Assembly: GCF_017357405.1 (NCBI RefSeq)
Contig: NZ_CP071597.1
Span: forward strand, 682,001 to 746,000
Direction: 5' to 3'
DNA from: Halomontanus rarus
Lineage (GTDB): Archaea; Halobacteriota; Halobacteria; Halobacteriales; Natrialbaceae
Length of the DNA stretch: 64,000 nucleotides
This document shows, one piece after another, positions 56,756-64,000 of the stretch. Below the pieces are notes generated by a model that was given only the letters and a program-made list of their open reading frames with translations, searched no databases and had not been told where the DNA came from. Position 1 is the stretch's first letter. The number at the start of each line of letters is the position of its first letter. Position numbers and translations under genes: made by a program.

Positions 56756-58201
56756 GTGATACGGCGGACGTTACTTATCGCCCTGCGACGGCACGGCGAG
56801 AAACTGGCACTACTCGCGTATCTCGGGTTGACGATCGTAGTCACACCGATATTAGCAAGACTATTTAGTACTGCGTGGGTGGAAAGTCACATCCTGCGGT
56901 CGGTAATCGAGTTCCGACTGCTCGCAGGAATTAGCCAAGATATTATCAATCTCGTGTTCCTCGGGTTCGTCGTCGGACTGCTCGCTCTGATGACGCTCGA
57001 TCGGAAGAAACGCTGGCAGGCGTTTCTTCTTTGGATCGGACTCGGGGTCATATTGTACGTCCTGCACTCGATGGGAATGTTCGTCCCGGACATCGGCGGT
57101 GCCGAGGAGGCGATCGGGATCGTTCCGGGACTCGTGTTGGGCGTCCTGTTCGGAGGTGGCACGAAGGCGCTTCGACTCCAACCGACTGGTCCAACCGAGT
57201 TTCGACGGGCTGCGTGGGGCGTCTACGCCGTCCTATTTGGGGTCGTCCTCGTCTCGTTGCTCGAGGCGCACCTCGTCTACCCGGAGTTCATCCAGGTGAC
57301 GGAGGGAGGGTTCGCGATCCTCGCGGTGGAAAACTCGTCGGTATCGTTGCAAAGTAACGGTCTCCTCCTGAACGTCGTCGCTGCGGGCGTCGCCGTCGGG
57401 GCCGTTCGACGCTTTACCAGATACGATTCCGACGATAGCTTCTTCGTACTCGGCCCACCCGCCTCGGGGAAGAGCCTGCTCTTGATCGGTGCGTACCTCG
57501 AGGCGCTGAATCGCGACGCGGACAAGCGCCGCGACAAACGGGAAGCGTTGAACCCGAGCCAGGATCTGATGGAACTCGTCGAGAACCTCGATCGAGACGC
57601 CACGGACTGGATCGTCGAAGCGACGGGACGGAGCGAACTCAAGGATCTCGAGTTCCAGTTCGTGAAGGGGACGCTCTTCCCGAAAAACGTGACCGTCTCG
57701 AGCGTCGACTACGCGGGCGAACACCTCAGTCGGATTCCGGACTCGTTGCGGGGAGAGATCGACAGCGTCGACGAGGAACTGGAGCGACTGACGAGCGGTA
57801 TTCAGGGAGCGAATCGGCTCATTCTCCTGATCGATATCGAACGGTTCGTCGACAACGAAGGGCTCGGAATCGCCGAGTACTTCAGCATCCTCGAGGCGGC
57901 CGAGGACAAGGGAGTCGTCATCGTCGCGACCAAAGCCGACATCCTCGCCGATCGGTTCTGGGAGGAAACGGAGACCGACCCCCAAGAATCGTTCGACGAG
58001 TTCAAGCAGTTCGTCGAGGACCAACTCTGTCAGAGCGAGCAGTTCAGTAGTCTCCTTCGGCAGACTCCCGGGTCGGAGGTCCACCCGGTGTACTACGAGA
58101 CGACGGTCAACGACGACGGAGAACGGGTCCCGGTTCGCGACGACACCGGCTCGGTCGTGACGGTCGGCTTCAAACGCCTTCTCAGCAGACTCGGAGAGTA
58201 A
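56756..58201 (+). CDS. Membrane-anchored GTPase of unknown family, first gene of a two-gene unit
   Basis: A 481-residue protein from a GTG start. Residues 1-225 hold about six membrane helices in pairs, from ALLAYLGLTIVVTPILARLF to GLLLNVVAAGVAVGAVRRFT. A G-protein domain follows, with G1 LGPPASGKSLLLIGAYLEAL (Gly233 to Ser240), G3-like Asp318-Tyr-Ala-Gly in SSVDYAGEHLSRIP, a hydrophobic strand LILLIDIERFVDN, and G4 Thr392-Lys-Ala-Asp in VVIVATKADILADRF. The membrane part in front recalls the SRP receptor beta subunit and other membrane-tethered small GTPases, but the insertion between G1 and G3 (about 70 residues, DADKRRDKREALNPSQDLME) is unusual. The partner gene begins 2 bp after the stop. 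The function is not recognisable; a membrane remodelling, sensing or defence role is possible. Confidence 0.75.
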   Translation: MIRRTLLIALRRHGEKLALLAYLGLTIVVTPILARLFSTAWVESHILRSVIEFRLLAGISQDIINLVFLGFVVGLLALMTLDRKKRWQAFLLWIGLGVILYVLHSMGMFVPDIGGAEEAIGIVPGLVLGVLFGGGTKALRLQPTGPTEFRRAAWGVYAVLFGVVLVSLLEAHLVYPEFIQVTEGGFAILAVENSSVSLQSNGLLLNVVAAGVAVGAVRRFTRYDSDDSFFVLGPPASGKSLLLIGAYLEALNRDADKRRDKREALNPSQDLMELVENLDRDATDWIVEATGRSELKDLEFQFVKGTLFPKNVTVSSVDYAGEHLSRIPDSLRGEIDSVDEELERLTSGIQGANRLILLIDIERFVDNEGLGIAEYFSILEAAEDKGVVIVATKADILADRFWEETETDPQESFDEFKQFVEDQLCQSEQFSSLLRQTPGSEVHPVYYETTVNDDGERVPVRDDTGSVVTVGFKRLLSRLGE

Positions 58202-58203
58202 CC

Positions 58204-59457
58204 ATGGCAGAACTCACGATCTACGATTCGCAGGGGAACCGATACACCGACGGCGACGGTGCGCCCGCCGAGGTCAGTACACGGATCGAGAACTTCTTTT
58301 TCGGGGGCGTTCGCGTCTACATGAAGACCGGATCGAAAACCGAACTCGTGGTCTTCTTTCGTGCTCGGCAAACCAAAAGCGGTCGCGCCGAGCAGTATTT
58401 CGCGTTGTATCGATCCGACACAGTTTCACAACTGTTCACTCGCTTCAAGGAGGACCTTCGGCGGCGCGTCGAAGACGAGTACGACATGTCCCTCCAGACG
58501 ACGAGCGACGACGTCGAACTGTTCGCGAAACTCGACTCGGGGGCGAAACCCGTTCCGGGGACCGACGACGAGCACCGTACCCTCTCCGCGCTTCTCGAGG
58601 AGGGGCAGTCCCTCAGAGTCGGGACACGAGACGCGGACAGCGCGCTCGCACTGCTGTACAAGTACGTTCAGGACGGTGCGGGCGAGATCGCGATCGCGGA
58701 GAACACGCAGATCTCCGACCTCGAGGGATGCGATCTGACGATCGAGCTCGGCCACGACGAAGACTTCGTCCCGCTCGGCGAGACCGAGTCGCGCGTCGCA
58801 CAGCGGCTCACCGGCTCGTCGGCGGGGACGACGGAGACGCAACCGTCGCGTCCCAGAGCCACCGGATCGGAAACCGAACCCGAGTCGTCCACGCTCGGTT
58901 CGGCCGCTCGCTGGGGTGCCATCGCGGTCGGCTCCGTTCTCGTGTTGGGACTCCTCGCGCTCGTCGCGATCAACGGCGCGGCCGTCGCCGGCGTCGGCGT
59001 ACCGGCCGGTCTGAACCCCGTCGTCGTCGCCGACGGCCACACGTCGAGCCCCGCTGACGACGAGTCCCTCGCGGACGCTGACGGTGACGCGGACGAACCG
59101 ACGCTCGAGGCGGTCACAATCGACGGAACGGAGTCGCACTCGCTCACGTCGAACGGCGAGTTCGTCGACAGTGTGTCGGTGACGGTCGGCGACGATCAGT
59201 TGCTCGCGCTCGCCGGTGAATCGAACCAGGAACAGGTCGCGTTCCGACTGGTCGACGATAGTGGCGACGTCCTCGTCCAGGACTCGAGAGTCGCCGGCGG
59301 ATCGTTCAACGCCCACCTTACGGAGCTGTCCAACGGCGACCTGACGCTCACGATCGCCGTCGGAGACGACGTCGAAAGCGACGACGTCAACGGCGATTGG
59401 GTGACGATTCGAGAGGAGGTCACTGTCACCGTCGACGGTGTCGAGTCGACCGACTGA
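58204..59457 (+). CDS. One-TM partner of the membrane GTPase with acidic surface domain
   Basis: A 417-residue protein. The cytoplasmic part (1-235) begins MAELTIYDSQGNRYTDGDGA, contains a compact alpha/beta region with VRVYMKTGSKTELVVFFRAR and FTRFKEDLRRRVEDEYDMSL, and a second unit around LLEEGQSLRVGTRDADSALA. After a Thr/Ser/Pro linker there is a single membrane helix (about 238-262, GAIAVGSVLVLGLLALVAIN). An outer domain follows with an acidic start (DDESLADADGDADEPTLEAV) and a beta-sandwich feel (VSVTVGDDQLLALAGESNQE). The 2-bp spacing after the GTPase indicates tight coupling. The arrangement suggests a complex that senses something outside and relays it to the GTPase. The sequence 59458-59794 downstream has no gene. 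Confidence 0.75.
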   Translation: MAELTIYDSQGNRYTDGDGAPAEVSTRIENFFFGGVRVYMKTGSKTELVVFFRARQTKSGRAEQYFALYRSDTVSQLFTRFKEDLRRRVEDEYDMSLQTTSDDVELFAKLDSGAKPVPGTDDEHRTLSALLEEGQSLRVGTRDADSALALLYKYVQDGAGEIAIAENTQISDLEGCDLTIELGHDEDFVPLGETESRVAQRLTGSSAGTTETQPSRPRATGSETEPESSTLGSAARWGAIAVGSVLVLGLLALVAINGAAVAGVGVPAGLNPVVVADGHTSSPADDESLADADGDADEPTLEAVTIDGTESHSLTSNGEFVDSVSVTVGDDQLLALAGESNQEQVAFRLVDDSGDVLVQDSRVAGGSFNAHLTELSNGDLTLTIAVGDDVESDDVNGDWVTIREEVTVTVDGVESTD

Positions 59458-59794
59458 CCGTCCCCTAGAACCAGCGTTCTGTGCCCCGCATGGGGTTTCT
59501 CGTGATCTGTGAGAAGAGTCTCGCGCACCGGCACAGACGATCGTGAACTAGTAGTGGCGCAGCACCGCATTCGGGTTCGTAACCGTCGACGGCATCTCAC
59601 CCGGTGTCGTCTGCGAGTTCTTCCACACCGTTCCTCTGCGCTCGTCTCTTCTCTGTCGCCCGCCTCGAGGAACCTGTCGTCGCTGGTCTTCGCTCGAGGC
59701 CAGACGGTGTTATGTCACACTCGCCAGTGATTCTCGATCGAGATTGGATTGTGAACAACTGAGTGTGAAAAGAGTCGTCGAATCGCCGATTCGG

Positions 59795-62700
59795 CTACGG
59801 CGTTCGTTCTCGAAGCAGGTATCCCGCTCCGAGCAGCGAGAGAAGCGCCGCCGGGAATCCGAAACCAGGCGATCCGTCACCGAACTCGTAGACGACGTCG
59901 TCGGACCCATCGTTCTCGTCGGGCTGGGACTCGTCTTCTGTCTCCGCATCGTCGGATTCGTCGTCCGAGCCGTCGGATTCGTCGTCGGTTTCGTCGGACT
60001 CCGAATCCGAATCGGCCGTTTCGGTCTCGGTCTCGGGCTCGTCGCCGCCCTCTTCGGCTTCGACCGTCAGCGTCGTCGACGTTTCCCCGTACGGCGTCCT
60101 GACGGTCACCTCGTAGTCGCCGGCGTCGGACGGCGCCTCGAGGTCGTACTCGACGGTCGTCACGTCGTCGCTCTCGATCGAGACGTCGGTCCCGGCGGCG
60201 AACGAGCCGTCGAGTTCGAGCCAGACGTCGTCGTCGATCCTCTCGTCGGCGTGGTTCTCGACCGGGACCGAGACCGTCAGCGACTCGCCGGCGGTGACGG
60301 TGCTGGGGGCATCGATCGAGCCGAGCAGTAAGACGGTGTCGTCCGACGGTGCTGGCGGCAGGAAGCCGCCGCCGCCCTGCTGGTCGTCGGGAACCTCGAC
60401 CGAGACGGTCGCCACGTCGGAGGCGTTTATCGTTTCGACTTCGATCGGGAGAGAGTCGGTCGCGACGCTCTCCGGAACGGAGTACGTGAACGTCACCACC
60501 GTCGTGGCCCCGCCCTCGAGTTCGAGGGGCTCTTCGGAGTCGGTGTGGTTCCCGTCGACGTTGAAGTCAGCATATTGGATGCCGGACAGATCGCCGGTGT
60601 TCGTCACGTTAGCCGTGACCGTCAGTTCGCCGCCCGGCTGGACCGACTCGTTAATCTCGACGATTTCGACGTCGAAGAACGCCTCGGTCGGCTCGACGAG
60701 CGTCGCCGAAACCGTCTCGAAGTCGTCTTCCGTCGTAACGTTGAGCTCGTGGTCGCCCGGTGCAGCGGTGCTCGTCTCCCACGTCAGCGTGACGTTCGTC
60801 TTCTCCCCGCCGGCCAGTTCGACCGACGTCGACGCCAGACGAGTGCCACCGACGGTCAGATTGACGGTCTGGGTGTCCGCCGTACCACCGTAGTTCTCGA
60901 TCGTCGCATTCACTTCGAGCGGGTCGTCGAGCACCACTTCGTCGGGCGCGTCGGTGATTTCGACGTCGAAGAACGCTTCTTCCGCCGACGCGCGGACGGA
61001 CACTGGCCCCGAGGCCGAGTCGTCCGCGGTCTCGACAGTCAGTTCGGCGTCGCCGATGTCGTCGGCGCCGGTCGTCCACGTCAGGGCGACCGTGGCGTTC
61101 TCTCCACCGGCCAACGTGATTGACTGTGAATCGACGAGTTCCTCTCCGATCGTGAGGTTGAGGTCCGTCGTGCCCTCGATGTCGCCGGTGTTCACGACGG
61201 TCGCCGACACGTTCACGTCGTCGCCGGCCGTCACGTTGTCGTCGTACTGCTCGAGCGTGACGTCGAATGACGCGTCGGTCGATTCGTAGATGATCACCGG
61301 CGCCGAATCCGACGCGTTCCCCGCGGTGACCGTAATAGTCCGCTCTCCCGGTTCGATCGGGATAGTCTCTCCCGTCAGATTCACGGTATCGGTTTCACCG
61401 GCGGTCAGGGTGACCGACTGCTGATCGAGATCCACACCCTGAATCTCCATGTTGACGGTGGCCGATCTGTTAGCCTCGCCGGTGTTCTCGATGAGCGCTT
61501 CGACTCTTGCATTCTCTCCGTTTCGGACCTCCGTCGGTGCGTCGACGATCTCGACGTCGAAGGACGACATCGGTGCATCGTCGACCTCGACCGTTGTCGG
61601 TCCGTGAAGGTCGTACGCGTACGATTCGGACTCGAGTGTAATGAAGAACTCTACGTCGACGATCTCGAGCGCGGTACTCCCGTTCGCCTGGCCTTCGAGG
61701 ACGACGTCGAAGAGGTCGACCTCGTCGGTTGGCCCGTGCGCCGCTTCGCTGCTGTCGACCACCACGGTCGCCGTCGAGTTGTTCGACCCGATGTGGACGA
61801 TCTGCTCCTCACTCGAGTTGGCGTAGACGATGGCGTCCTCGAGCGTCGCGACGCTGGCGTTCTCGACGGCGACCGTCATCGCGTACGCGCCGATCCCCTC
61901 GTCGACGCCGGCGGCGCTGACGGTTGCGTTCGACCGCTCGCCGACGGTGAGGCCCGCCGGTGCGTCCACGGTGAGATCCGCTTGGGGCACTGTTTCGTTC
62001 GTCTCCTGCTCGAGTTCCACGGTGTAGTTCGTGGTTTCGTTGAGGGTGAGTTCGCCCGTGAACTCCTGTTCGGCGAACCGATCGTCGTTCTCGGGCGGGG
62101 AGACGCGCACTCGAGCGTCGCCGGCGAGTTCGATGCCGGGTTCGTCCGCGTTGGGATGGTGGTACAGCCCGTCCGCGGTCGTCAGCTGCGAGCCGATTCC
62201 AGTTCTGTGTTCGTTCCGAACGTCGAAGACGTGAACCGTCGCGTTCTCGACGGGGTCGCCGTAGCCGTCGACGACGGACACGTTCAGCAGGTGCCCCTCG
62301 GGAACGGTAAGGTTCACGTCGGTGTCGTTCACGCCAAGGTCGACCGGTTCGAACTGGTAGAGGTCGGCGACGCCGTTTCGCCGCGGTTCGAAGCCGCGAT
62401 CGCCGATCGCCTTGTAGGTCACGGTCTGGGTGGTGTTCGCTCGGACGGTCGCGCTGTAACTCCCGTTGGCGTCGAGTTCGACGCTGGTGTGGCTCCCGTC
62501 GTCGGAGCGAACGGACAGCCGGTCGCCGGCGAGATCGATCCCGCTGGCGGCGGAAACCGTCCCCGAGAGTTCGACGACATCGACCGTCGGCGACTCGAGC
62601 GCGGCGATCGATGACGGGAGCCCGAGGTACAGTCCGCCGTCGTCAGCCACCGTCCCGGGGATCCAGTCGTCGGTCCGGTAGAGCAGTTCCGACTTGCCGC

Positions 62701-64000
62701 TGTCGGCGTGGAGTCCGACGACGGTATCGTGTCCGTCGTCGACGACGCCGACGAGCGTATCGCCGCTCTCGACGACGGTGTCCGCCTCGAGCGCCCGGTC
62801 TTCGGTCCACGCCGGCCGGTAGTTCTCGTCGAGGCGGATCGTCGAATCGCCGATCGCGTAGAGACCGGTCGTGCCGTCGTAGAACTCGTACCGACCGGGG
62901 TGATCCCACAACTCCTCCGTCTGGCCGTCAGGCGTGAGGTGGTGAACGTGTGTCCACCCGTCCTCGGGGTACTCGACGGTGAACAGGTAGCCGTCGTCGA
63001 CGTCGACTGCGTCGCCGAACTGCGGGTAGTCGTCGATGGGGACGGTCGTGTTCGTCCCGGTTCGAACGTCGTATCGGGCCATCGCCGCGTCGTCCCAGAC
63101 GAGCACCGTGCCGTCGAGGCCGCGTTCGATCTCCCAGAACCCGTCGTTCGCCGGCGCGGGCTCGCTCCACAGCGTCGTCCCGTTCGGGGCGACCGCGCGG
63201 ACCTCGTCCTCTTCGTCGGCACTGCTCAGGTTCGAACCGACGGCGTAGATCGCGTCGGCGTCGCCAACGACGGCGTCCGGTGCGAACGCCGACACGTTCG
63301 TTTCGACGGTACCTGTCGTCTCGTTCAGCACGAGCAGCGATTCGTTAGTCGGCGCGTACACCGCGTTCCGGTCCGTATTCACCGTCGCATCTCCCCACTC
63401 GAACGTCACGGTCTCGGTGTGCGACCACTTCTCGTCACCGGTTACGGGATCGTACGCGGTGAGCTCGCTCTCGCCGTCCCGTTCTTCGACGGCGACGACG
63501 TACTCACCGACGCCGACGATCCACGTCAGGTGGTCGTTCGTGATGTTCCAGCGTTCGCCGCCGTCGGCCGTCTCGAGCGCTTCGAGGACGAACTCGTTGG
63601 TCTCGAAGCTCCCGTCACCGGTGTCGTTGATGGCGACAGAGAAGACGCCGTCGTGGCCGACCGCGAGGGGGCTCTCCTCGATCGAACCGGCGAGGTCGGT
63701 CTCCCAGCTCGGCTCCGGCAGCGGTTCGACGACGGTCAGCCACGTCGGTTCGTCGCCGTCGTCGACAACGTCGTAGCTGGTTCCGTTTCCGTCGCCGATC
63801 GCCTTGGCAAACGTATCGATCGGCGTTTCGCCGGGACCGGTGGTTTCGATCGTCGCCGTCGCGAGGACCACCTCACCGGTGGCGTTCGGCTCGAGTACCT
63901 GGTCACCGTAGGCGACGTCGAGCAGGGCGACTTCGCCATCATCCACGATCGTCGCGTTGCCGCCGTAAGCCGGATCTCCGGCCGGTTCGACGGCGGTGAT
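59795..64000 (-). CDS. Giant PGF-CTERM surface protein with PQQ-propeller, cohesin-like and CARDB repeats (5' end outside window)
   Basis: The frame is open to the window edge, so at least 1400 residues are present and the start is missing. From the N-terminal side: a beta-propeller of PQQ-like repeats (SPLAVGHDGVFSVAINDTG, then YDVRTGTNTTVPIDDY), a carboxypeptidase-regulatory-like segment (LLNVSVVDGYGDPVENATVH), and a cohesin-like segment (ADLTVDAPAGLTVGERSNAT). Then come at least four CARDB-type repeats, each opening F-D-V-E/T-I/L (for example ASFDVTLEQYDDNVTAGDDV, AFFDVEITDAPDEVVLDDPL), and a fifth (LLLGSIDAPSTVTAGESLTV). A long Asp/Ser/Glu/Thr linker leads to the sorting signal PGFGFPAALLSLLGAGYLLR. 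Many N-x-S/T sequons imply N-glycosylation. The protein is anchored by archaeosortase A and exposed at the cell surface. It is convergent with the GTPase pair. Confidence 0.92.
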   Translation of the reverse strand: MTAVEPAGDPAYGGNATIVDDGEVALLDVAYGDQVLEPNATGEVVLATATIETTGPGETPIDTFAKAIGDGNGTSYDVVDDGDEPTWLTVVEPLPEPSWETDLAGSIEESPLAVGHDGVFSVAINDTGDGSFETNEFVLEALETADGGERWNITNDHLTWIVGVGEYVVAVEERDGESELTAYDPVTGDEKWSHTETVTFEWGDATVNTDRNAVYAPTNESLLVLNETTGTVETNVSAFAPDAVVGDADAIYAVGSNLSSADEEDEVRAVAPNGTTLWSEPAPANDGFWEIERGLDGTVLVWDDAAMARYDVRTGTNTTVPIDDYPQFGDAVDVDDGYLFTVEYPEDGWTHVHHLTPDGQTEELWDHPGRYEFYDGTTGLYAIGDSTIRLDENYRPAWTEDRALEADTVVESGDTLVGVVDDGHDTVVGLHADSGKSELLYRTDDWIPGTVADDGGLYLGLPSSIAALESPTVDVVELSGTVSAASGIDLAGDRLSVRSDDGSHTSVELDANGSYSATVRANTTQTVTYKAIGDRGFEPRRNGVADLYQFEPVDLGVNDTDVNLTVPEGHLLNVSVVDGYGDPVENATVHVFDVRNEHRTGIGSQLTTADGLYHHPNADEPGIELAGDARVRVSPPENDDRFAEQEFTGELTLNETTNYTVELEQETNETVPQADLTVDAPAGLTVGERSNATVSAAGVDEGIGAYAMTVAVENASVATLEDAIVYANSSEEQIVHIGSNNSTATVVVDSSEAAHGPTDEVDLFDVVLEGQANGSTALEIVDVEFFITLESESYAYDLHGPTTVEVDDAPMSSFDVEIVDAPTEVRNGENARVEALIENTGEANRSATVNMEIQGVDLDQQSVTLTAGETDTVNLTGETIPIEPGERTITVTAGNASDSAPVIIYESTDASFDVTLEQYDDNVTAGDDVNVSATVVNTGDIEGTTDLNLTIGEELVDSQSITLAGGENATVALTWTTGADDIGDAELTVETADDSASGPVSVRASAEEAFFDVEITDAPDEVVLDDPLEVNATIENYGGTADTQTVNLTVGGTRLASTSVELAGGEKTNVTLTWETSTAAPGDHELNVTTEDDFETVSATLVEPTEAFFDVEIVEINESVQPGGELTVTANVTNTGDLSGIQYADFNVDGNHTDSEEPLELEGGATTVVTFTYSVPESVATDSLPIEVETINASDVATVSVEVPDDQQGGGGFLPPAPSDDTVLLLGSIDAPSTVTAGESLTVSVPVENHADERIDDDVWLELDGSFAAGTDVSIESDDVTTVEYDLEAPSDAGDYEVTVRTPYGETSTTLTVEAEEGGDEPETETETADSDSESDETDDESDGSDDESDDAETEDESQPDENDGSDDVVYEFGDGSPGFGFPAALLSLLGAGYLLRERTP

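Overview
The window looks like a chromosome segment of a haloarchaeon. The coding sequence is GC-rich, the predicted proteins are very acidic (Asp/Glu rich), exported proteins carry twin-arginine signals with archaeal lipoboxes, a PGF-CTERM surface protein is present, and there is an archaeal membrane-bound LonB protease, DUF7342/DUF7344/Bat-type regulators and several IS200/IS605- and IS1341-type TnpB elements. Gene style suggests the Natrialbales (Natrinema/Haloterrigena-like), but I cannot prove the genus from sequence alone. I saw no rRNA, tRNA or CRISPR array.

Region by region. 1-9.5 kb: the end of a membrane-protein operon, an HTH/TumE-like pair, an IS5-type transposase with a stop at codon 2, two small regulators between diverged direct repeats, a PH-domain (YdbS-like) pair, and a MoxR/DUF4350 cluster on the minus strand. 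9.6-13.3 kb: a zinc-ribbon microprotein and a MacB/FtsX-like ABC exporter (ATPase, permease, permease, each overlapping by 4 bp). 13.6-18.2 kb: a lipoprotein, an IS200/IS605 element (tnpA with an internal stop, DUF2080, intact tnpB) and three tandem paralogues of an unnamed exported family. 18.6-26 kb: a Tat-exported 614-residue protein and a complete BMP-family nucleoside-type ABC importer, whose ATPase/permease junction is split by a ~430-bp palindrome-ended element. 26-36 kb: mixed housekeeping genes (two D-2-hydroxyacid dehydrogenases, an MsbA-like ABC exporter, a Ca2+/Na+ exchanger flanked by related repeats, an F420-type oxidoreductase) and several microproteins. 36-37.4 kb: an IS1341-type TnpB element. 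37.7-52 kb: redoxin, LonB, a PQQ-propeller lipoprotein, a DUF1326/DUF2182 pair, glycerol dehydrogenase, a universal stress protein, a ROK kinase, an aldo/keto reductase and a DMT exporter. 52-55.5 kb: a membrane protein with a C2H2 zinc finger, a third TnpB element and a sugar-nucleotide epimerase. 55.5-56.7 kb: an AT-richer gene desert. 56.7-64 kb: a two-gene unit of a membrane-anchored GTPase with a one-TM partner, convergent with a giant PGF-CTERM surface protein that runs off the window.

The strongest candidates for something undescribed are the membrane GTPase/partner pair (56756-59457), the tandem exported paralogues (16175-17709), the pair of perfect 8-3-8 hairpins that put an in-frame stop into tnpA (14438-14481), and the palindromic element whose hairpin arm supplies the stop codon of an ABC ATPase (22771-23204). 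All family assignments were made by eye from motifs and remembered families, with no database search.
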